A stretch of DNA of 64,000 nt from Rhinopomastus cyanomelas (taxonomy: Eukaryota; Chordata; Aves; Bucerotiformes; Rhinopomastidae), in the NCBI GenBank assembly GCA_013400115.1, contig VXBP01000239.1, positions 62,001-126,000 of the forward strand, in the 5' to 3' direction. The notes under the pieces are model-generated. The model had not been told where the DNA came from. It saw only the letters and a list, made by a program, of their open reading frames with translations, and ran no database searches. Shown here one piece after another: positions 46,470-59,261 of this stretch; within the stretch, counting starts at the first letter, position 1, and each line of letters starts with the position of its first letter. The translations under genes and the position numbers were made by a program.

Positions 46470-46680
46470 AGGCTCCAGAGGAAGTTGTGACAAGAGAGGA
46501 GTTTGCCCTGGTTGATGAGGCCGGGGTTAGGGATAAGTTGAGCAAACTGGATGTCCATAAATCCATGGGCCCTGATGGGATGCACCCACAAGTGCTGAAG
46601 GAGATGGCAGAAGTCATTGCTAAGCCATCCTCCGTCATCTTTGCTAAGTCATGGGGATCAGAAAGAGTCCAGCGAATGTG
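46470..46680 (+). mobile_element. CR1 LINE ORF2 fragment from the linker and start of the RT domain
   Basis: The frame at 46487-46684 reads DKLSKLDVHKSMGPDGMHPQ and then VLKEMAEVIAKPSSVIF, matching the CR1 region just upstream of reverse transcriptase motif A, where LDxxKSxGPDGxHPxVLxEx is typical. It is the only piece in the window from this part of ORF2. It has no 3' tail, so it is a remnant cut on both sides rather than a normal 5'-truncated insertion. Confidence 0.85.
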
Positions 46681-46920
46681 TTGAAAACTTTCTGTGTGAC
46701 TTCTTTTAACTGGGGGAAGGGTGTCTGAAAGAAGCTTGAAAAACAAACATAGCACCTGTCTTTTCAGCCTGTGGGCATCGAGCTTACGTGAACGTTAACA
46801 GCAGTGTCACTACTGCAGCCAAATTTAAAGCAGACATCATTTTTCAGATGAAATAACCACATTATTAAACAACTTTTAAAATTGACATGATAGTTGTTGA
46901 GGTAAATTATAATGAGCGTT

Positions 46921-47363
46921 CATAGAATCATAGAATCATTAGGGATTGGAAGGGACCTCGAAAGATCATCCAGTCCAACCCCCCTGACAGAGCAGGATCA
47001 CCTAGACCAAGTCACACAGGAACACATCCAGGCGAGCCTTGAACATCTCCAGTGAGGGAGACTCCACAACCCCTCTGGGCAACCTGTTCCAGTGCTCCGT
47101 CACCCTCACTGGGAAGAAGTTCCTTCTCAGGTTGATGTGAAACCTCCTATGTTCCAGCTCACACCCACTGCCCCTCTTTCTATCATTAGATGACACTGAG
47201 AAGAGCCTGGCTCCATCCTCCTGACACCCACCCCTCAAATATTTGTAGACATTAATGAGGTCACCCCTCAGTCTCCTCCAAGCTCAAGAGACCCAGCTGC
47301 CTCAGCCTCTCCTCATAAGGGAGGTGCTCCACCTCCCTCATCATCTTCATTGCCCTACGCTGG
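46921..47363 (-). mobile_element. CR1 LINE 3' fragment
   Basis: In antisense it covers the RRAMKMMREVEHLPYEERLRQ region through FSVSSNDRKRGSGCELEHRR and VTEHWNRLPRGVVESPSLEM to the tail (catagaatcatagaatcatt). The frame is open over 78 codons at 47002-47238. Confidence 0.9.
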
Positions 47364-47645
47364 TTAGGAAAGCACACAGGCAAGCACACAAACACCGCAC
47401 GCCAAATAGAGACTATAAACCCAGAGATTTTAAGTTAAATGGGAGAGAAATGTGCCCTGGAAGAGCTGAGCTCTAGGAGTTCACTTAGCCATTCACATGC
47501 TGAGATCCTAAAGAGAAGTCAAATTCCATGTGTATAAGTATGCACATAATATACATAATCATCAAAAATTAACATGTCATTTCATTAAACATTTCATTAA
47601 ATTAGTAAAGAGATGTCTGCAGACATACAGGTCTGTAGATTAGTT

Positions 47646-47684
47646 TCTTGATTGATTGATTGATAGATAGATAGATAGATAGAA
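47646..47684. repeat. Microsatellite (ATTG)n then (ATAG)n
   Basis: ttgattgattgattg runs into atagatagatagatagatag with no interruption. An ordinary tetranucleotide array. Confidence 0.9.
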
Positions 47685-48082
47685 GTGGACATGCACACAC
47701 GCAGCTACCCATCTGTCTACATACGTTGGTAGATGCCTGCATCTCGTGCACATGTGACTGATCATATTCTGACATCATGGGTTTGCAAAACAGAGTGACA
47801 CACACACACAAAAAATGAGCCCTGATGCAAGGACAAATTAGCATATTGGGAGATCCCTGCAGAGGAAATCAAGCATCCAGACGTTTCAGCCTACAAAGTC
47901 CTGCAACAAAGAGATCGCTCCAGTTGCCCGCAGCCATGTTTTTAAAGATGAGAAACTAATTAGCAGCATTATCAGCATATCTCTATCAAAAAGTCTTTGT
48001 CTTTCCCAGGCTGAAGAACGCTGCACACAGGGAATACATTGACTTTAACAACATAATAAAAGGGCCTCAGTGGTTTCTCAGT

Positions 48083-48272
48083 GGAAAAGAGTAAGAAGAA
48101 AAGAACAAGAATAGAAGTAAGAATGAGAATAAAGAATAAGAATAAAGAGTAAGAATAAGAATAAAGAGCAAGAATAGAAGTAAGAAGAAGAGAAAGAAGA
48201 AGAGAAAGAAGAAGAGAAAGAAGGAGAAGAAGAGTAATAAGAAGAAGAGGAAGAAGAAGAGGAAGACCAAGA
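48083..48272 (+). repeat. Purine-rich microsatellite-like tract
   Basis: About 190 nt of A and G, with occasional T and C, is built from AAGAAT, AATAAG and GAAGAAGAG-type words. The Leu/Phe/Ser-rich open frames on the minus strand are a by-product of this composition. Confidence 0.9.
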
Positions 48273-48657
48273 CTAATAGATACGATACGCTCCCCTTTTT
48301 CCCTAACAGCTGGTGACAAACCCCCAATATCACTCACCTGATATTAATCCCTCTTCCTTCAGCCTTAAATAGAAAGATCTCGATTTAATCCCACCCCAGT
48401 GTACGGAAAACACGTAGTGCTTGACTCAGGGTGGGATACAGTGGGCTGTGAGGGTAGAGAGGACTAGTCTTGATAGAACTGAGAGAAAAGGTGAGAAGAG
48501 GTCCCTGAAGCAAATTGTTCTGAGAACAAGCCGGCTGAAGGCTGGGAAATGAATTTACCACCAAGCACAGGTGGCCCAAGTGCTACCAGAAAACCAAACT
48601 GTTTGTGTAGATACACCTTCAGGCCTCTGAAGTGCAGGCACAGCAAGGCACAGAACC

Positions 48658-48738
48658 ACAGCATGGTAGGGCTTGGAAGGGACCTCTGAAGACCATCCAC
48701 TCCAAGCCCATGCCAGAGCAGGATCACCTAGAGAAGGG
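48658..48738 (-). mobile_element. Old CR1 LINE tail
   Basis: agcatggtagggcttggaag, then ccatccactccaagccc and gccagagcaggatcacctag form a diverged antisense CR1 terminal segment. Confidence 0.7.
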
Positions 48739-50394
48739 CTGCTTTGTGTAAGTTTTCACTTGAAGAGTTTGGAAAGACCCGACACCACCCAGGCGCACAA
48801 AGTGCTAACACTGGTGAGGTGCTCAGAAGAGCAACTTCTACGTGGATTGTGTTTGCTTCCTGGTGTTGTCAGTTGCCACAACTTCACCAGGAAACACATT
48901 GCAAGTAGTGGTTTTCTTAGCTTAGGTGGCACTAAAAGCTTGATGGTTTCAGTCCTGTAGGAACCTTTACCTAAAGAGGCAAAAGCAGTGTGGGTTTTCT
49001 TTTTAATCTTCATGTTGAAGCCGCTGTTGGGATTTATGGGAATGAAAAATTATACTGGAGCGAGCTGGTGCTACTGAGCATCCGCTGATGGAGGTTTCCA
49101 CGGTGGGTTTTAAGGTTTAACGTGAGAAGGCCATCCCTAACCTTGTGTTCCATGGGCTGCAGCAATCAACATATTCACAGCTGAAGGGCCAAACTATCCC
49201 TGCTGGGACGTGGTCCAGGGCCGTGTAGATGGTCCAACCTGAGGCTCCAATTACCAGGCTTGGGAAATGTCACAGAAGCCTGAAGAATAGTAAAAACATG
49301 GAAATATCTCCTGAGGGGAAGCGTGTCACTCACGGCTCCTGTCAAGGAAACTGCAGAAAAATTCCAGCTGACACACATGCACAGCCCAGGAGCAGCACTC
49401 CATGGGTGACAAACCAATCACCCTACGGAGCAGTGACGGCTGCGCCCCCTCAAACGGTGTCCTCGCCGCTCCGGGGCACAGCAATCTGCAGGACAGGAAC
49501 AAAGCCCAACCCGTGCAGATTGCCACACTCCCTGTGAAAACACCCTTCCTCAAACCCACACATCAGGAGTAATCCTCAGCCCTCTCAGGAAGAGGGACAA
49601 TATGCTCCTGCCCTTCACCTCCCACCCGAGTGCCACCAGGAGACATGAACCAAAGCTCGCTGAGGAGTTTATCCACCCAGAGAGCAGAAGGCAGCCGACA
49701 TCTATTGAACAATCCTCTGGACTTCTGGGAGTTGTGTCACCTCTGCGTTGAGTGAAATGAGTCCAGAGGGACCATGTCCTGCCACAAGGAATCACAGTTG
49801 CTGTGGTGACTTTGCCGCTCGCACAGAGACTCTTGGCTGCTTTGGGAGCCACCAGTTGAATGGAGCCTTCAAACAGGGCTGCCCGCAGCATGGCCAGAGA
49901 TGGTGCACGGCCTTGATTTCTTCACCAGCATCTGTGGCTTTTGACTTGTTCTGCATCCTAAGGGCTAGCCAGAAGCTGGGTCTGGAGATACATCTGGTTG
50001 TGTGTCAAGCTAGAAGAGCTGCAGGGCGAGGAGGGCTGTAGAAGTCACTGGAAATCTATGCAGCACATCTACCTTGTACCTAAAGAGCTTTCCCTGTGGA
50101 TTTAATCAAAGCATCTCTGAAGCCCCACATGAATGGAGAATTTATTTACCAAACAAATGAGGTTGTGGATCGATGTCAGAGCTCAGCTCTGAGGCACCAG
50201 ATTTAAATAACATTGTGGGATTTTGCTGCCTGGGGCCCCATCAGATGGCAGAGCCCACAGAGCAAGTCAGCTCTGCTGCAGATAGGAGATCTGTTGTGCT
50301 GCTCTCCAGACCGACACCATCTCCACTGAAAACGACGAGAGCTTCAGGACTTAGGTACACACATGGAGACCCCAAAACTGAACCACAGAACACT
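48739..50394. other. Intergenic, no gene or repeat recognised
   Basis: The open frames of about 100 codons on both strands at 49229-49891 have no recognised domain. Confidence 0.5.
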
Positions 50395-50640
50395 AGAGAT
50401 GGGGTGGTTAGCAGATCGAGAGAGGTTCTTCTCCCCCTCTGCTCTGCACTAGTGAGACCACAATTAATGGGATTAAGTTAAGAAGAGGGAGATGCAGCTT
50501 AGATATGAGGAACAAATTTCCAGTAGTTGGGACAGTAAAGGACTGGAATAACATTTCCTGACAAGGGGAGCTTTGCGTCCTTAAAAGCAGGTTTTAAGCA
50601 GGTTTTTAGAAGAAGTCAAGAAAAAGAGAGCTCCCGGGAG
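50395..50640 (+). mobile_element. CR1 LINE ORF2 fragment with internal deletion
   Basis: ggttagcagatcgagagagg encodes VSRSREVLLPLCSALVRP. After a gap the sequence resumes at the LDMRNKFPVV-like region (cttagatatgaggaacaaat) and the tail-proximal codons. About 250 bp of the usual body is missing, and the tail itself is not recognisable. Confidence 0.75.
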
Positions 50641-50985
50641 CGCTGCCGGCATGACTGGTGCTCTTGCATTTCTTCCAGCGCTGCAATTCTGTAATTCAGT
50701 GTAAACACCCGCTAAAAACCCCACAGCTCATTTGAAAGCTCCATTTCAACAGAGACAAAACAATTTAAACATGTCTAAGGAAAACTGCATAAGAAATACT
50801 GAGAGGGTCACTGCTCTACAGCTTTTGGGGTTTTAAACTAATGTAGTCTGTGATAGGTAACTACCCAGGGTGTCACACTGTTTACTTGGGTTTGTATGTT
50901 CTCACAGTGACCTACCAGCAGTTCTCCTGGTTCTTTCTGAAGCTCTAAGGTACTGATGTTTATTTATCACAACATTGGGTGTATG

Positions 50986-51515
50986 AATCACAGAACATGA
51001 GGGATTGGAAGGGACCTCGAAAGATCATCCAGCCCAATCCCCCTGCCACACCATGATCACCCAGACCAAGTCACACAGGAACATATCCAGATGCGTTTTA
51101 AATGTCTCCGGAGAAGGAGGATCCACAACCTCCCTGGGCAGCCTGTTCCAGTGCTCCATCACCCTCGCTGGGAAGAAGTTCCTTCTGATATTTATACAGA
51201 ACCTCCTGTGTTCCAGCTCACACCCATTGACCCTTGTCCTATCATTAGGTGACACTGAGCAGAACCTGGCTCCATCCTCCTGACACCCACCCCTCACATA
51301 TTTATAACCATGAATGTGGTCACTCCTCAGTCTCCTATTTTCCAAGCTCAAGAGAGCCAACTCCCTCAGACTCTTCTTATCAGGCAGATGTTCTACTCCC
51401 TTCATCATCTTTGTGGCTCTGCGCTGGACTCTCTCCAGCAGTTCTGTGTCCTCCTTGAACTAGAGGCCCAGAACTGGACACAATATTCCAGATGTGGTCT
51501 CACCACAGCAGAGCA
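50986..51515 (-). mobile_element. CR1 LINE 3' fragment
   Basis: In antisense it runs from the LLWxxETTSGILCPVLGL region through EVEHLPDKKSLRELALLSLE and GARFCSVSPNDRTRVNG to the tail (tcacagaacatgagggattg). The frame is open for 127 codons at 51025-51408. Confidence 0.9.
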
Positions 51516-53459
51516 GTCCAGAGTGATGACTAAGTCTGGAGAAAAACTTTCTGCTTGTCCCAAGTGGACAAAGTTCTGCTCAGAGGTTCAGCAAAAAAAT
51601 TGCAACTGCTTCTGCAAACCCTGTTTCAGCTCATAGCTGAGTGAGTTACTGTGACCTGGGGAATGTGAGGTCTTCCAGCAACCTGCTCCCCATCTCCAAT
51701 GAAGTTTACCTCGATGAATCTCCCATCTCTTACGCTCAGACACAGGCACAGCACGAGCACAGAGGTAGCCGAAGTCAACCCCGGCGAGTGGAAACAAGGA
51801 GTAGTATCTGAGATGGACCCAACAGATCGGATTAGAAGAAGGAAATTAAAGTGGCAACAAACAGCCCTTGAGTACCCCAGTGCCAAGAGTAATCCCCTCG
51901 TTAATTAAAAATGGCTGAATTATAACCCCTTTCAAAAATTGGGTTTACAGTGGAAACGCCAGCTGAACAGACCCTTCACTGCAACAGCCCTGCTGGCACC
52001 TCCAAAACACAATCGCACAACAGCAAAACATATTGGCACCTCCCGCACCCGCGATTGAAATATTCACTCGGTGCCGTCTCTTCCTGTTAATTGCTGTGTG
52101 GAAAGTGGTCCCCGTACAACCTCTTTATCTGCCCGCTTCAGAAGCGCTGCCGACTGCCGCGTGAGCTCCAGGGGCACGCTTGGCCAGGCTGGCCACCGCC
52201 AGTGCCAAGCTCGGCAAAGCCGACGAGGTCGCTCTCCCCTCCCTGAAAGCAGCAGCTGGATCTCTGCTTGGCTGCCGGGCTGGCGCCTTGGCTTGTGCCG
52301 CTCTTGGCCACTCTGGGGCTGAGCAACAGCTTGCACGCCTCGCTGGGCGGGATGCTCGCTGCCGGCCTGGCTCGGCGGCCTCTCCTTACCGTGCCAGAGC
52401 CAAGCGCTCCCGAGGTCTCTGCTTTAGCTACCAGCTCCTCACCTCTGCATACCAGCAGAGTAAAGCTGGAAAGCTCACCTGCTTCCAAAGCTCCACGTGC
52501 TGCACCTTCTCCTGGGTCTTTCCTCTGGTTTTCTTCTGAATCAAGAGCTTTAGGCAGCAGAGTTTCTCCCACACCTCGTAGGATGCCACGGGACTCCACT
52601 ATCAGGTAGTCAAACCTGTCAGGCTAAGGGCAAATGCAGGCTGTAAAATGGCTTCTGCTTTCACAGATAGATTCCCCGTATGAATTCAGGTCCAGGGGCC
52701 AGATCTCTGCTGGAGCTGGGCCAGTCCGCACCAGCTGTCAGCCAGCCCCAGAAGATCAAGTGTTTCTGTTCCACCCCATCTCATCACCACAACTGTCAGC
52801 TCAGGCCCCACTGCAGAATAGTTATTAGTGGTGACAACACGGAAGGATAGAAATATCAGCTCTTTGGTTGACTTTTGCAAAGTCATCAGGTGAAAAATTC
52901 ACAGCTTGTCCGGAGATTGAGCACATGGGGGAAAATAGGGGAGGGGGGAGGAACAAAAACCTCCTTTGGGCTCGGGGCGGGTTTGCTTTTTGTTTAATGA
53001 AGACTTGGCAAAGGACTCCCACTGCAGGAAACTTGACGTCTCTCTTGAATTCACAGACGGAACTGGGAAACGGAGCAATCAGTGAAAGCACCAACACGTG
53101 GAGCAGCCTGGGGGTCTGACCGTGCAGAAGTCATCAACAGTGAAGCTCTAAGGGTTTTTCTGCAGCGAGAGGCAGTGTCTCTGCATTTAACCCAAGCGTT
53201 TTGGAGTCCTTTCGTTGCATAGGGTAGTGTGTTTGCATGCTGGATATCGAGGTGCAGGGCCTGCGAGCCAGGGCTAGGAAAAAAATGGATAAAGACAAAT
53301 CAAATGAGGTGTAAGTTGAATTCAGGAGCTTAAATGCACTGAAATGTGTAACACTCCCAGCTCTGCTGCTGTCTGAGCTCAGCATTATCTACGTGGCCAT
53401 ATGGAATCCTTCATTAGTCAAGAATTCCTTTAGTCCTCTCCCCTACAGCCAAATCTTGC
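51516..53459. other. Intergenic; CpG-containing patch at about 52060-52420
   Basis: No gene is convincing. Around 52060-52420 the sequence is G/C-rich with repeated CG dinucleotides, and open frames of 83-153 codons occur on both strands. That is expected from low stop-codon frequency in GC-rich DNA. No domain is visible. Confidence 0.5.
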
Positions 53460-53807
53460 CGTGAGGGACCTCATTCACATCTATAAATTTGTGAAGGTAT
53501 CAGGGTATCAGGGGGATGGAACCAGGCTCTTCTCAATGTCATCTAGTGATAGGACAAAGGGCAATGGGTGTGAGCTGGAACACAGGAGGTTCCACATCAA
53601 CATCAGAAGGAACTTCTTCATTTTGAGGGTGACGGAGCACTGGAACAGGCTGCCCAGGGAGGTTGTGGAGTCTCCTTCTCTGGAGACATTTAAGACCCAC
53701 CTGGATGTGTTCCTGTGTGACTGGATCTAGGTGATCCTGCTGTGGCAGGGGGATTGGGCTGGATGATCTTTCGAGGTCCCTTCCCATCCCTAATGATTCT
53801 ATGATTT
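53460..53807 (+). mobile_element. CR1 LINE 3' fragment
   Basis: It covers the RDLIHIYKFVK region, with a small atcagggtatcaggg duplication, then SSSDRTKGNGCELEHRRFHI and VTEHWNRLPREVVESPSLET, and a tail ending gattctatgattt. The open frame of 89 codons ends at GATCTAG, so it is relatively young. Confidence 0.9.
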
Positions 53808-54705
53808 AACTTTTAATTCCCTCTGTAAACAAAAGTGGTAGAGAGGACCAAACCTTGAAGTGTCTGCCAACATAAACCCACTAAATATTAGGAAAAATAA
53901 TATCAGGACTACAGGTCAGAGTCGAGCTCAGCACAAGCGCGTTTCTTCAAGGGCCCCTGAGGACACTCTACTTTTTAATTGGACTTGTACTTCCAGTTTG
54001 AGACCGGAGTATCCATCACACCAGGCTTTTTAAAAAAGACCCAACATACAGCATGGACACGATTCATCTTTCCTAATTCAAACCACTCTCACAGGAGACA
54101 TCTGCGTCTTACTGAGCCTCCCATCCTTTGTAACGGTGAAGAGAAACAGGCTCTTCCACAGCACGCCCAGCTGACCTGTTTTAGATATCAGCTTTAGGGC
54201 AAGATGAATCATGCTTTGGACGTGCCAGTTTCTCTGTGGGGCCAAAGCAAGACTAGACAGTCAGTTTGTTTGCTCAGATGAGTCCCACGTGGCTGGGGCT
54301 GATGGACTTGTCCTGTGAGCTGGCTGAGTGCTGCAGTCTCTGGTCCCAAGCCTTACATCATCCTTCAGAGAGCTGGATGTATTCGCCTGGGTAGTTGTGC
54401 ACCAGCTCCATGATGCAGCACCAGCACCATACCTGGGCAGCTAAAAGCTTAGGTAGAGGAGGTCACCTGCCCACTCACATGCCTTCAATTCAGTAAAGAA
54501 GAAACAGTCTCCAGGTCCCTGTTGGTGCATTAATAGGAAGGGAAACAAAAGAAACAGCAGATGCAAAAGCAGTTTGCCCAAAGTGATGCTGGGAGCACAA
54601 TGAATGTAGGACTAGAAGCTGCTTCTTGCAGCCTCCTCCCTGCCCAGCTCAGTGTCCATCAGCCGGAAGTCTGATCTCTCCTTCTAAACATCTTCCTGGG
54701 TAAAA
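53808..54705. other. Intergenic, no gene or repeat recognised
   Basis: Nothing beyond short unsupported open frames is seen. Confidence 0.5.
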
Positions 54706-54838
54706 CAGGTGGTCCCTTCCAACCCTGAGTGATTCTGATTCCATAACTTCTCCAGTGAAGTGATCCTGCTGTGGCAGGGGGGTTGGACTAGATGGTCTTT
54801 GGGGGTCCCTTCCCATCCCTAATGATTCTATGATTCTA
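54706..54838 (+). mobile_element. CR1 composite tail, second locus
   Basis: A tail ending gagtgattctgattccat runs into aacttctccagtgaagtga and then a second tail (ggttggactagatggtcttt ... gattctatgattct). The same junction is at 4600-4727, with only scattered differences. Confidence 0.88.
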
Positions 54839-56014
54839 AAACCTTTCACCCACCTTGGGAATTCCAGCACTTTGTGATTTAAGAGCAGGCCAGCTAAGAG
54901 ATGTCTCCAGGAGCCTCCAGACATCTCACTCCTCGTGGAGCAGTGGCAGCAGCAGCGCGTGGTCTGCAGGGATGGAGCGTGGCTGCGCTTCGGTGGGTCC
55001 TCAGAAGCACGTTTGAAAAGCAGCGCCTATTCCCAAGCAGCAGCAGGGCTGCGGCAACAGCAGTGAGCTGACAACTGCCATGGTCTGCTAATGACTCTGA
55101 GAAACAAATCACCTCAAATGTTTAAGTCCCCCCCAGAGCTCTTCTTTCACACAGTCTGGATCAAACAACAGCAGGTTCCACCGAGTTCCAGCAACGCTGG
55201 TGCAGGACTGTAGTGGGAATGATTTGCATCGGTAGTTTTTGTTTCTGGGTGGATGTGTATTGATGCCTCAAGAAAATCATTTGCATTCCAGCCTCCCCTC
55301 CTTTGGTGAGGACTTTTTCTGAGAGGCAGCTTCACAGGTAAGGATTGAGGCTGCAAAGGGGCACTGAATGTTGAACAGGATCTTTCCTTCCAAATGTTGT
55401 TTCCAGAAGGGCTTAAGGAAGATAACAGAAGTTTTATGTCTGATTAAAAAGCCAGCGCTCCAAAGCGCCCGTGTAGGGGTTTGGCGTGGTTCCTGTTATG
55501 GTCATAATCAGCTGCTCGCCCATTCCAGCTGCTAAAGCACGGTGGACAAGGCTTGAATTCCAAATATTATTCTCATCACCATGGTACCCTCCGCACAAAT
55601 CCCCGAAGGTAATTAAAGAAGTTTCAGGCTCTGACTCCAAAGGCCAGGTCCATAAATAATTTCAGCTCCCACAATTAGGTGACATCGTGTTTTGTTTGGA
55701 GAGTTTCGCACTGCAGGAAGCAAATGCAGAAGCTGCTTTGCCTACAGCAGACAGGGAGAGAGCAGAGCACTCCAGGATGGAGGGAATGGAAAACAGGGCC
55801 CCTACCAAAGACATACACACACTCCTGTTAGGTCACACTCACAGAAGATGCTGCACATTGGGACACGTCTGCATTTTCACCTTTCTCGCTCTCAAGGCAG
55901 CAGCTACCTCTCTTCAAGGGCTTTGGAAGAATCCAGCTTCTCTCCTGAATGTCAATGTCGCACCTGTGTCACACACAAACAAAGCCGGCGCCCGAACACA
56001 ACCAGGCAGCTGTT
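54839..56014. other. Intergenic, no gene or repeat recognised
   Basis: No coding family or repeat is recognisable in this interval. Confidence 0.5.
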
Positions 56015-56503
56015 TCACAGAATCACAGAACATTAGGGATTGGAAGGGACCTCGAAAGATCATCTGGTCCAATTCCCCCAACACAACAGGATCACCCAGA
56101 CCAAGTCACACAGGAACACACCCAGGCAGGTTTTAAACATCTCCAGAGAAGGAGACTCCACAACCCCCCTGGGCAGCTGTTCCAGTGCTCTGCCCCCCTC
56201 ACTGGGAAGAAGTTCCTTCTCATATTCATATGGAACCTCCTCTGTTCCAGCTGACACCCACTGCCCCTTGTCCTATCACTAGATGACACTGAGCAGAGGC
56301 TGGCTCCATCCTCCTGACACCCACCCTTCACATATTTATCAACATTAATATCACTCCTCAATCTCTTCCAAGCTCAAGAGACCCAGCTCCCTCAGCCTTT
56401 CCTCACCAGGGAGACGTTCCACTCCATCATCTTTGTGGCTCTGTGCTAGACTGTCTCCAGCAGTTCTGCATCCTTCTGGAACCAAGGGGCCCAGAACTGG
56501 ACA
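56015..56503 (-). mobile_element. CR1 LINE 3' fragment
   Basis: In antisense it covers the region encoding VQFWAPWFQKDAELLETV-like residues, then the DGVERLPGEERLRELGLLSL region, the GCQLEQRRFHMNMRRNFFPV region and the tail (tcacagaatcacagaacatt). It is truncated and frame-broken. Confidence 0.9.
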
Positions 56504-59261
56504 TTTTTGGTTGTTCTCTCTGTCCTTCACCTCCCAAACTCCCAGCAAGTGGTTTGACAGTGAGGTGACAACACAAAGCAGAGCAAAGAAATGCAAGGAG
56601 ACACACAATCAGAAAAAACCTCCAGAACTAGGTGGTGGTTGGAGACAGGTATCACATGTTGTCATGTTGTATTTTACTTGCTTCTGTGTCACATTTCATT
56701 CTGTCTCCTAGGTCCCTTCTGGCCACCACCTTATCACCACACATGCAAACTTCTGCTTCCATCAGTCTTCATTGGGGGGCAGGGAGATGAAACTTCACAG
56801 GTTTTTTAAAGTGATTAAAAGAAACAGCAGAAGGTTGTCTTGAGACAGAAATAGAAATACTGGAGCCCAGCCTGGCTTTCAGTAGCTCGTGCAGCAGTGT
56901 AGGACCAGTCCTACCTCAAGTGACCACCTTCTGCACAAGGAATGAAGGACTAGCTTTTGCCTGAGGAGCAACAGTGTTTGCCCTAGATCCTCTTCCTGCA
57001 ACACCCATCAGCAAATGGCTTTCAGCAAGTAATTTTGTGGGCTCCTGAGGATGGAACAAGAGGCAAAGGATTGTTATTACTCGGTCACACGTTTATTCCC
57101 TGTTAGATTCTGCAGCTCCAAGTTTTTTCTTTCTGGTTGCTCCGCTGCTCCAAGGCAGGTGACCCACCGCAGGTGTCTTGTCAGTCCTGAACAGAGTCAA
57201 TTAATTACCTTCTGAGGAAGGTCTGGTCAAGCTGCCCTCTCGTTTGTGAGCATCTTCCTTGAAATTACAGCCCGAAATTGCCGCCGTTGCCATGATGCAA
57301 AAGCTGCGGAGGAGAAGAGAGCGAAACGGCTGCGACGAAGAGACGCGTCCTTTCCCCTCAGGCTTTCTGCTGTCCCTGCCACCTCCCATCAGCCTGACAA
57401 AAAGCTGTTTGTGAGAGCCTCTCGAAATGAGGAATCTAATATTCAATCACAAAGGGATTAGCCTTTGACTGTACTTCACTCCACGCTGCACTGGTACAAT
57501 CAGTGCGGGAAATGTTAGCCAGCGAGAGGTTAGGGAAAGGCTGGAAGACCAGGTGGTGCTGGAGACCTAAATCATAGAGGTTTATTTTCCACGAAGCGTG
57601 ACTCCTATTTGCTTCTAACTTCGGGAAGCAGCGACGCCGGAGACGGAGCGCACAGCACGAGGTGCTCGGCCACGTGAGCTGCTGAGCCACCGCTTGCAGC
57701 GCTCCTGCCACACCGAGCTTGGGCTGGCCCGCGAAAAGGACGGACGCAGGGAAGCTGGGATTGCTTTGGAGAAGTTAATTCAAAACCGCAGCAGCCTGCG
57801 CGAGCCGTGCCCAAGGCGCCGCGGAAGGCACGAGGAGCTGCGGGAGGCTGGATAGGGTTTGGGCAGCTGGATGTAGGAGCGCAGCCCACAAGACACTTCT
57901 CACCTGAGGCTCCTGAAGGGCCATCAACACATCATTTTTGCTGCTGTAATTACCCAGCTCTGTGGAGCTTTGCTGCTGCGCTCGGAAAGGCTGGCACCTC
58001 AGCAGGGCTGCGTGAGTTAACATCTATGTCATGTACACGCCTGTTGGGATCCGCAAATTAGGTCTTTCTGCGCTCAAGCTCCCTCAACAGTCTCGGCTTC
58101 TTCCTAGGCAGGAAGCACCAGGCAGGGTGTTGTGCACAGATTCTTCTCTCGTGACCTAGAAGCTCAGACACCTCTTTCAGAGCAGGAGAAAGGACACCCC
58201 ACCTGCCCTCCCAAAACCGCCTGAGCACAGGAGGAAATCCAAAGCTGGAGAGAGAGGGAGCACAAGACCGGGCAGCCCAGCGCTAAAAGCTCTGACCCTG
58301 CGCAAAGGACTTGGGCTCTGCAGTCTCTTCGGTCTCAGTAAGTCACACACGGACTCTGTGCATCTGCTGCCTCAGCAGCTGAAGAAATGTCTGATTTCCT
58401 ACAGCAGAAGCTGCCTCGTAGGATAAATACACCGGACGTTTGTGAGGCACCCCGTCACACGCTCTCCTCAGCACTGGGATAAACCAGAGTTCATGGAAAG
58501 AGAACGGATGATGGGCATCATGAAATCTCCCAGTAACATGTCTTCTCCCACACGATGTCCTTCCTGAAGCCTCAGCAAAGGGCATGCGGTGTTTACACAT
58601 GTCATCATCACTTGCATCAAGTATCTACCCCCAGGACTGACACAACGGCCACGGGGCCTGAATTTAGGTCACTTAGGAAATGAATTAAAGCTTCTCCTTA
58701 TCTCGGTGCAGCATCTCACCCACACTGTCATCTGGCACAGAGACAAGGAAAACTGACCTGCTGCTGGCCAAGTGGCTTCTAAGCACAAGAGCTCCTAAAA
58801 CCAAGCTACCAGGCCACACTGGACAGGTCTAACCACAACGGCAAAGCTCTGGTTTGAGTCTGTCCCCAGGGAGTCACTGCTTCAGGTGCCAGCGACGAGG
58901 ATCTGTGTGCGAACTGATCTTAAAAGAAGAATCAAACAGACAACGGTGCCCAACAAGGAAAGAACCCCCCCCACACAAAATTTGGACTGAATCTCAAATC
59001 TATTGAAGCCACTGGCTGGGCTCAGATCAAATGGGTACCTCTGCCCGGCTCACGCTCCCCACTTCACCTCTCTTCTACAGAGTCAACGACACAGCAGAGA
59101 CAGATTCAGGAAAGACAGACTTCAAGCAGAGATGATCACCTAGAAGTACCAGTCAAGCCCTCCCCTAGGAAAGCAGGGCCCTCATTCCCCTTTTTAAGTG
59201 ACATTTGGTTTTATCAGGCACATTGGACACCCCCCTGTGCCCTGACTTGCCCGCACTTCAC
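56504..59261. other. Intergenic, CR1-free, with a CpG-containing patch
   Basis: No gene is convincing. The stretch 57600-57880 has clustered CG dinucleotides (gcgacgccggagacggagcg). It is followed by ordinary A/T-balanced sequence. Confidence 0.5.

Noticed and set aside
47972..48337. Leu/Phe-rich membrane-like protein on the minus strand
   Set aside because: The hydrophobic run is only the complement of the purine microsatellite.
52060..52610. Overlapping GC-rich frames (up to 153 codons) as a gene
   Set aside because: They occur on both strands at once, are alanine/arginine-rich from composition, and show no family motif.
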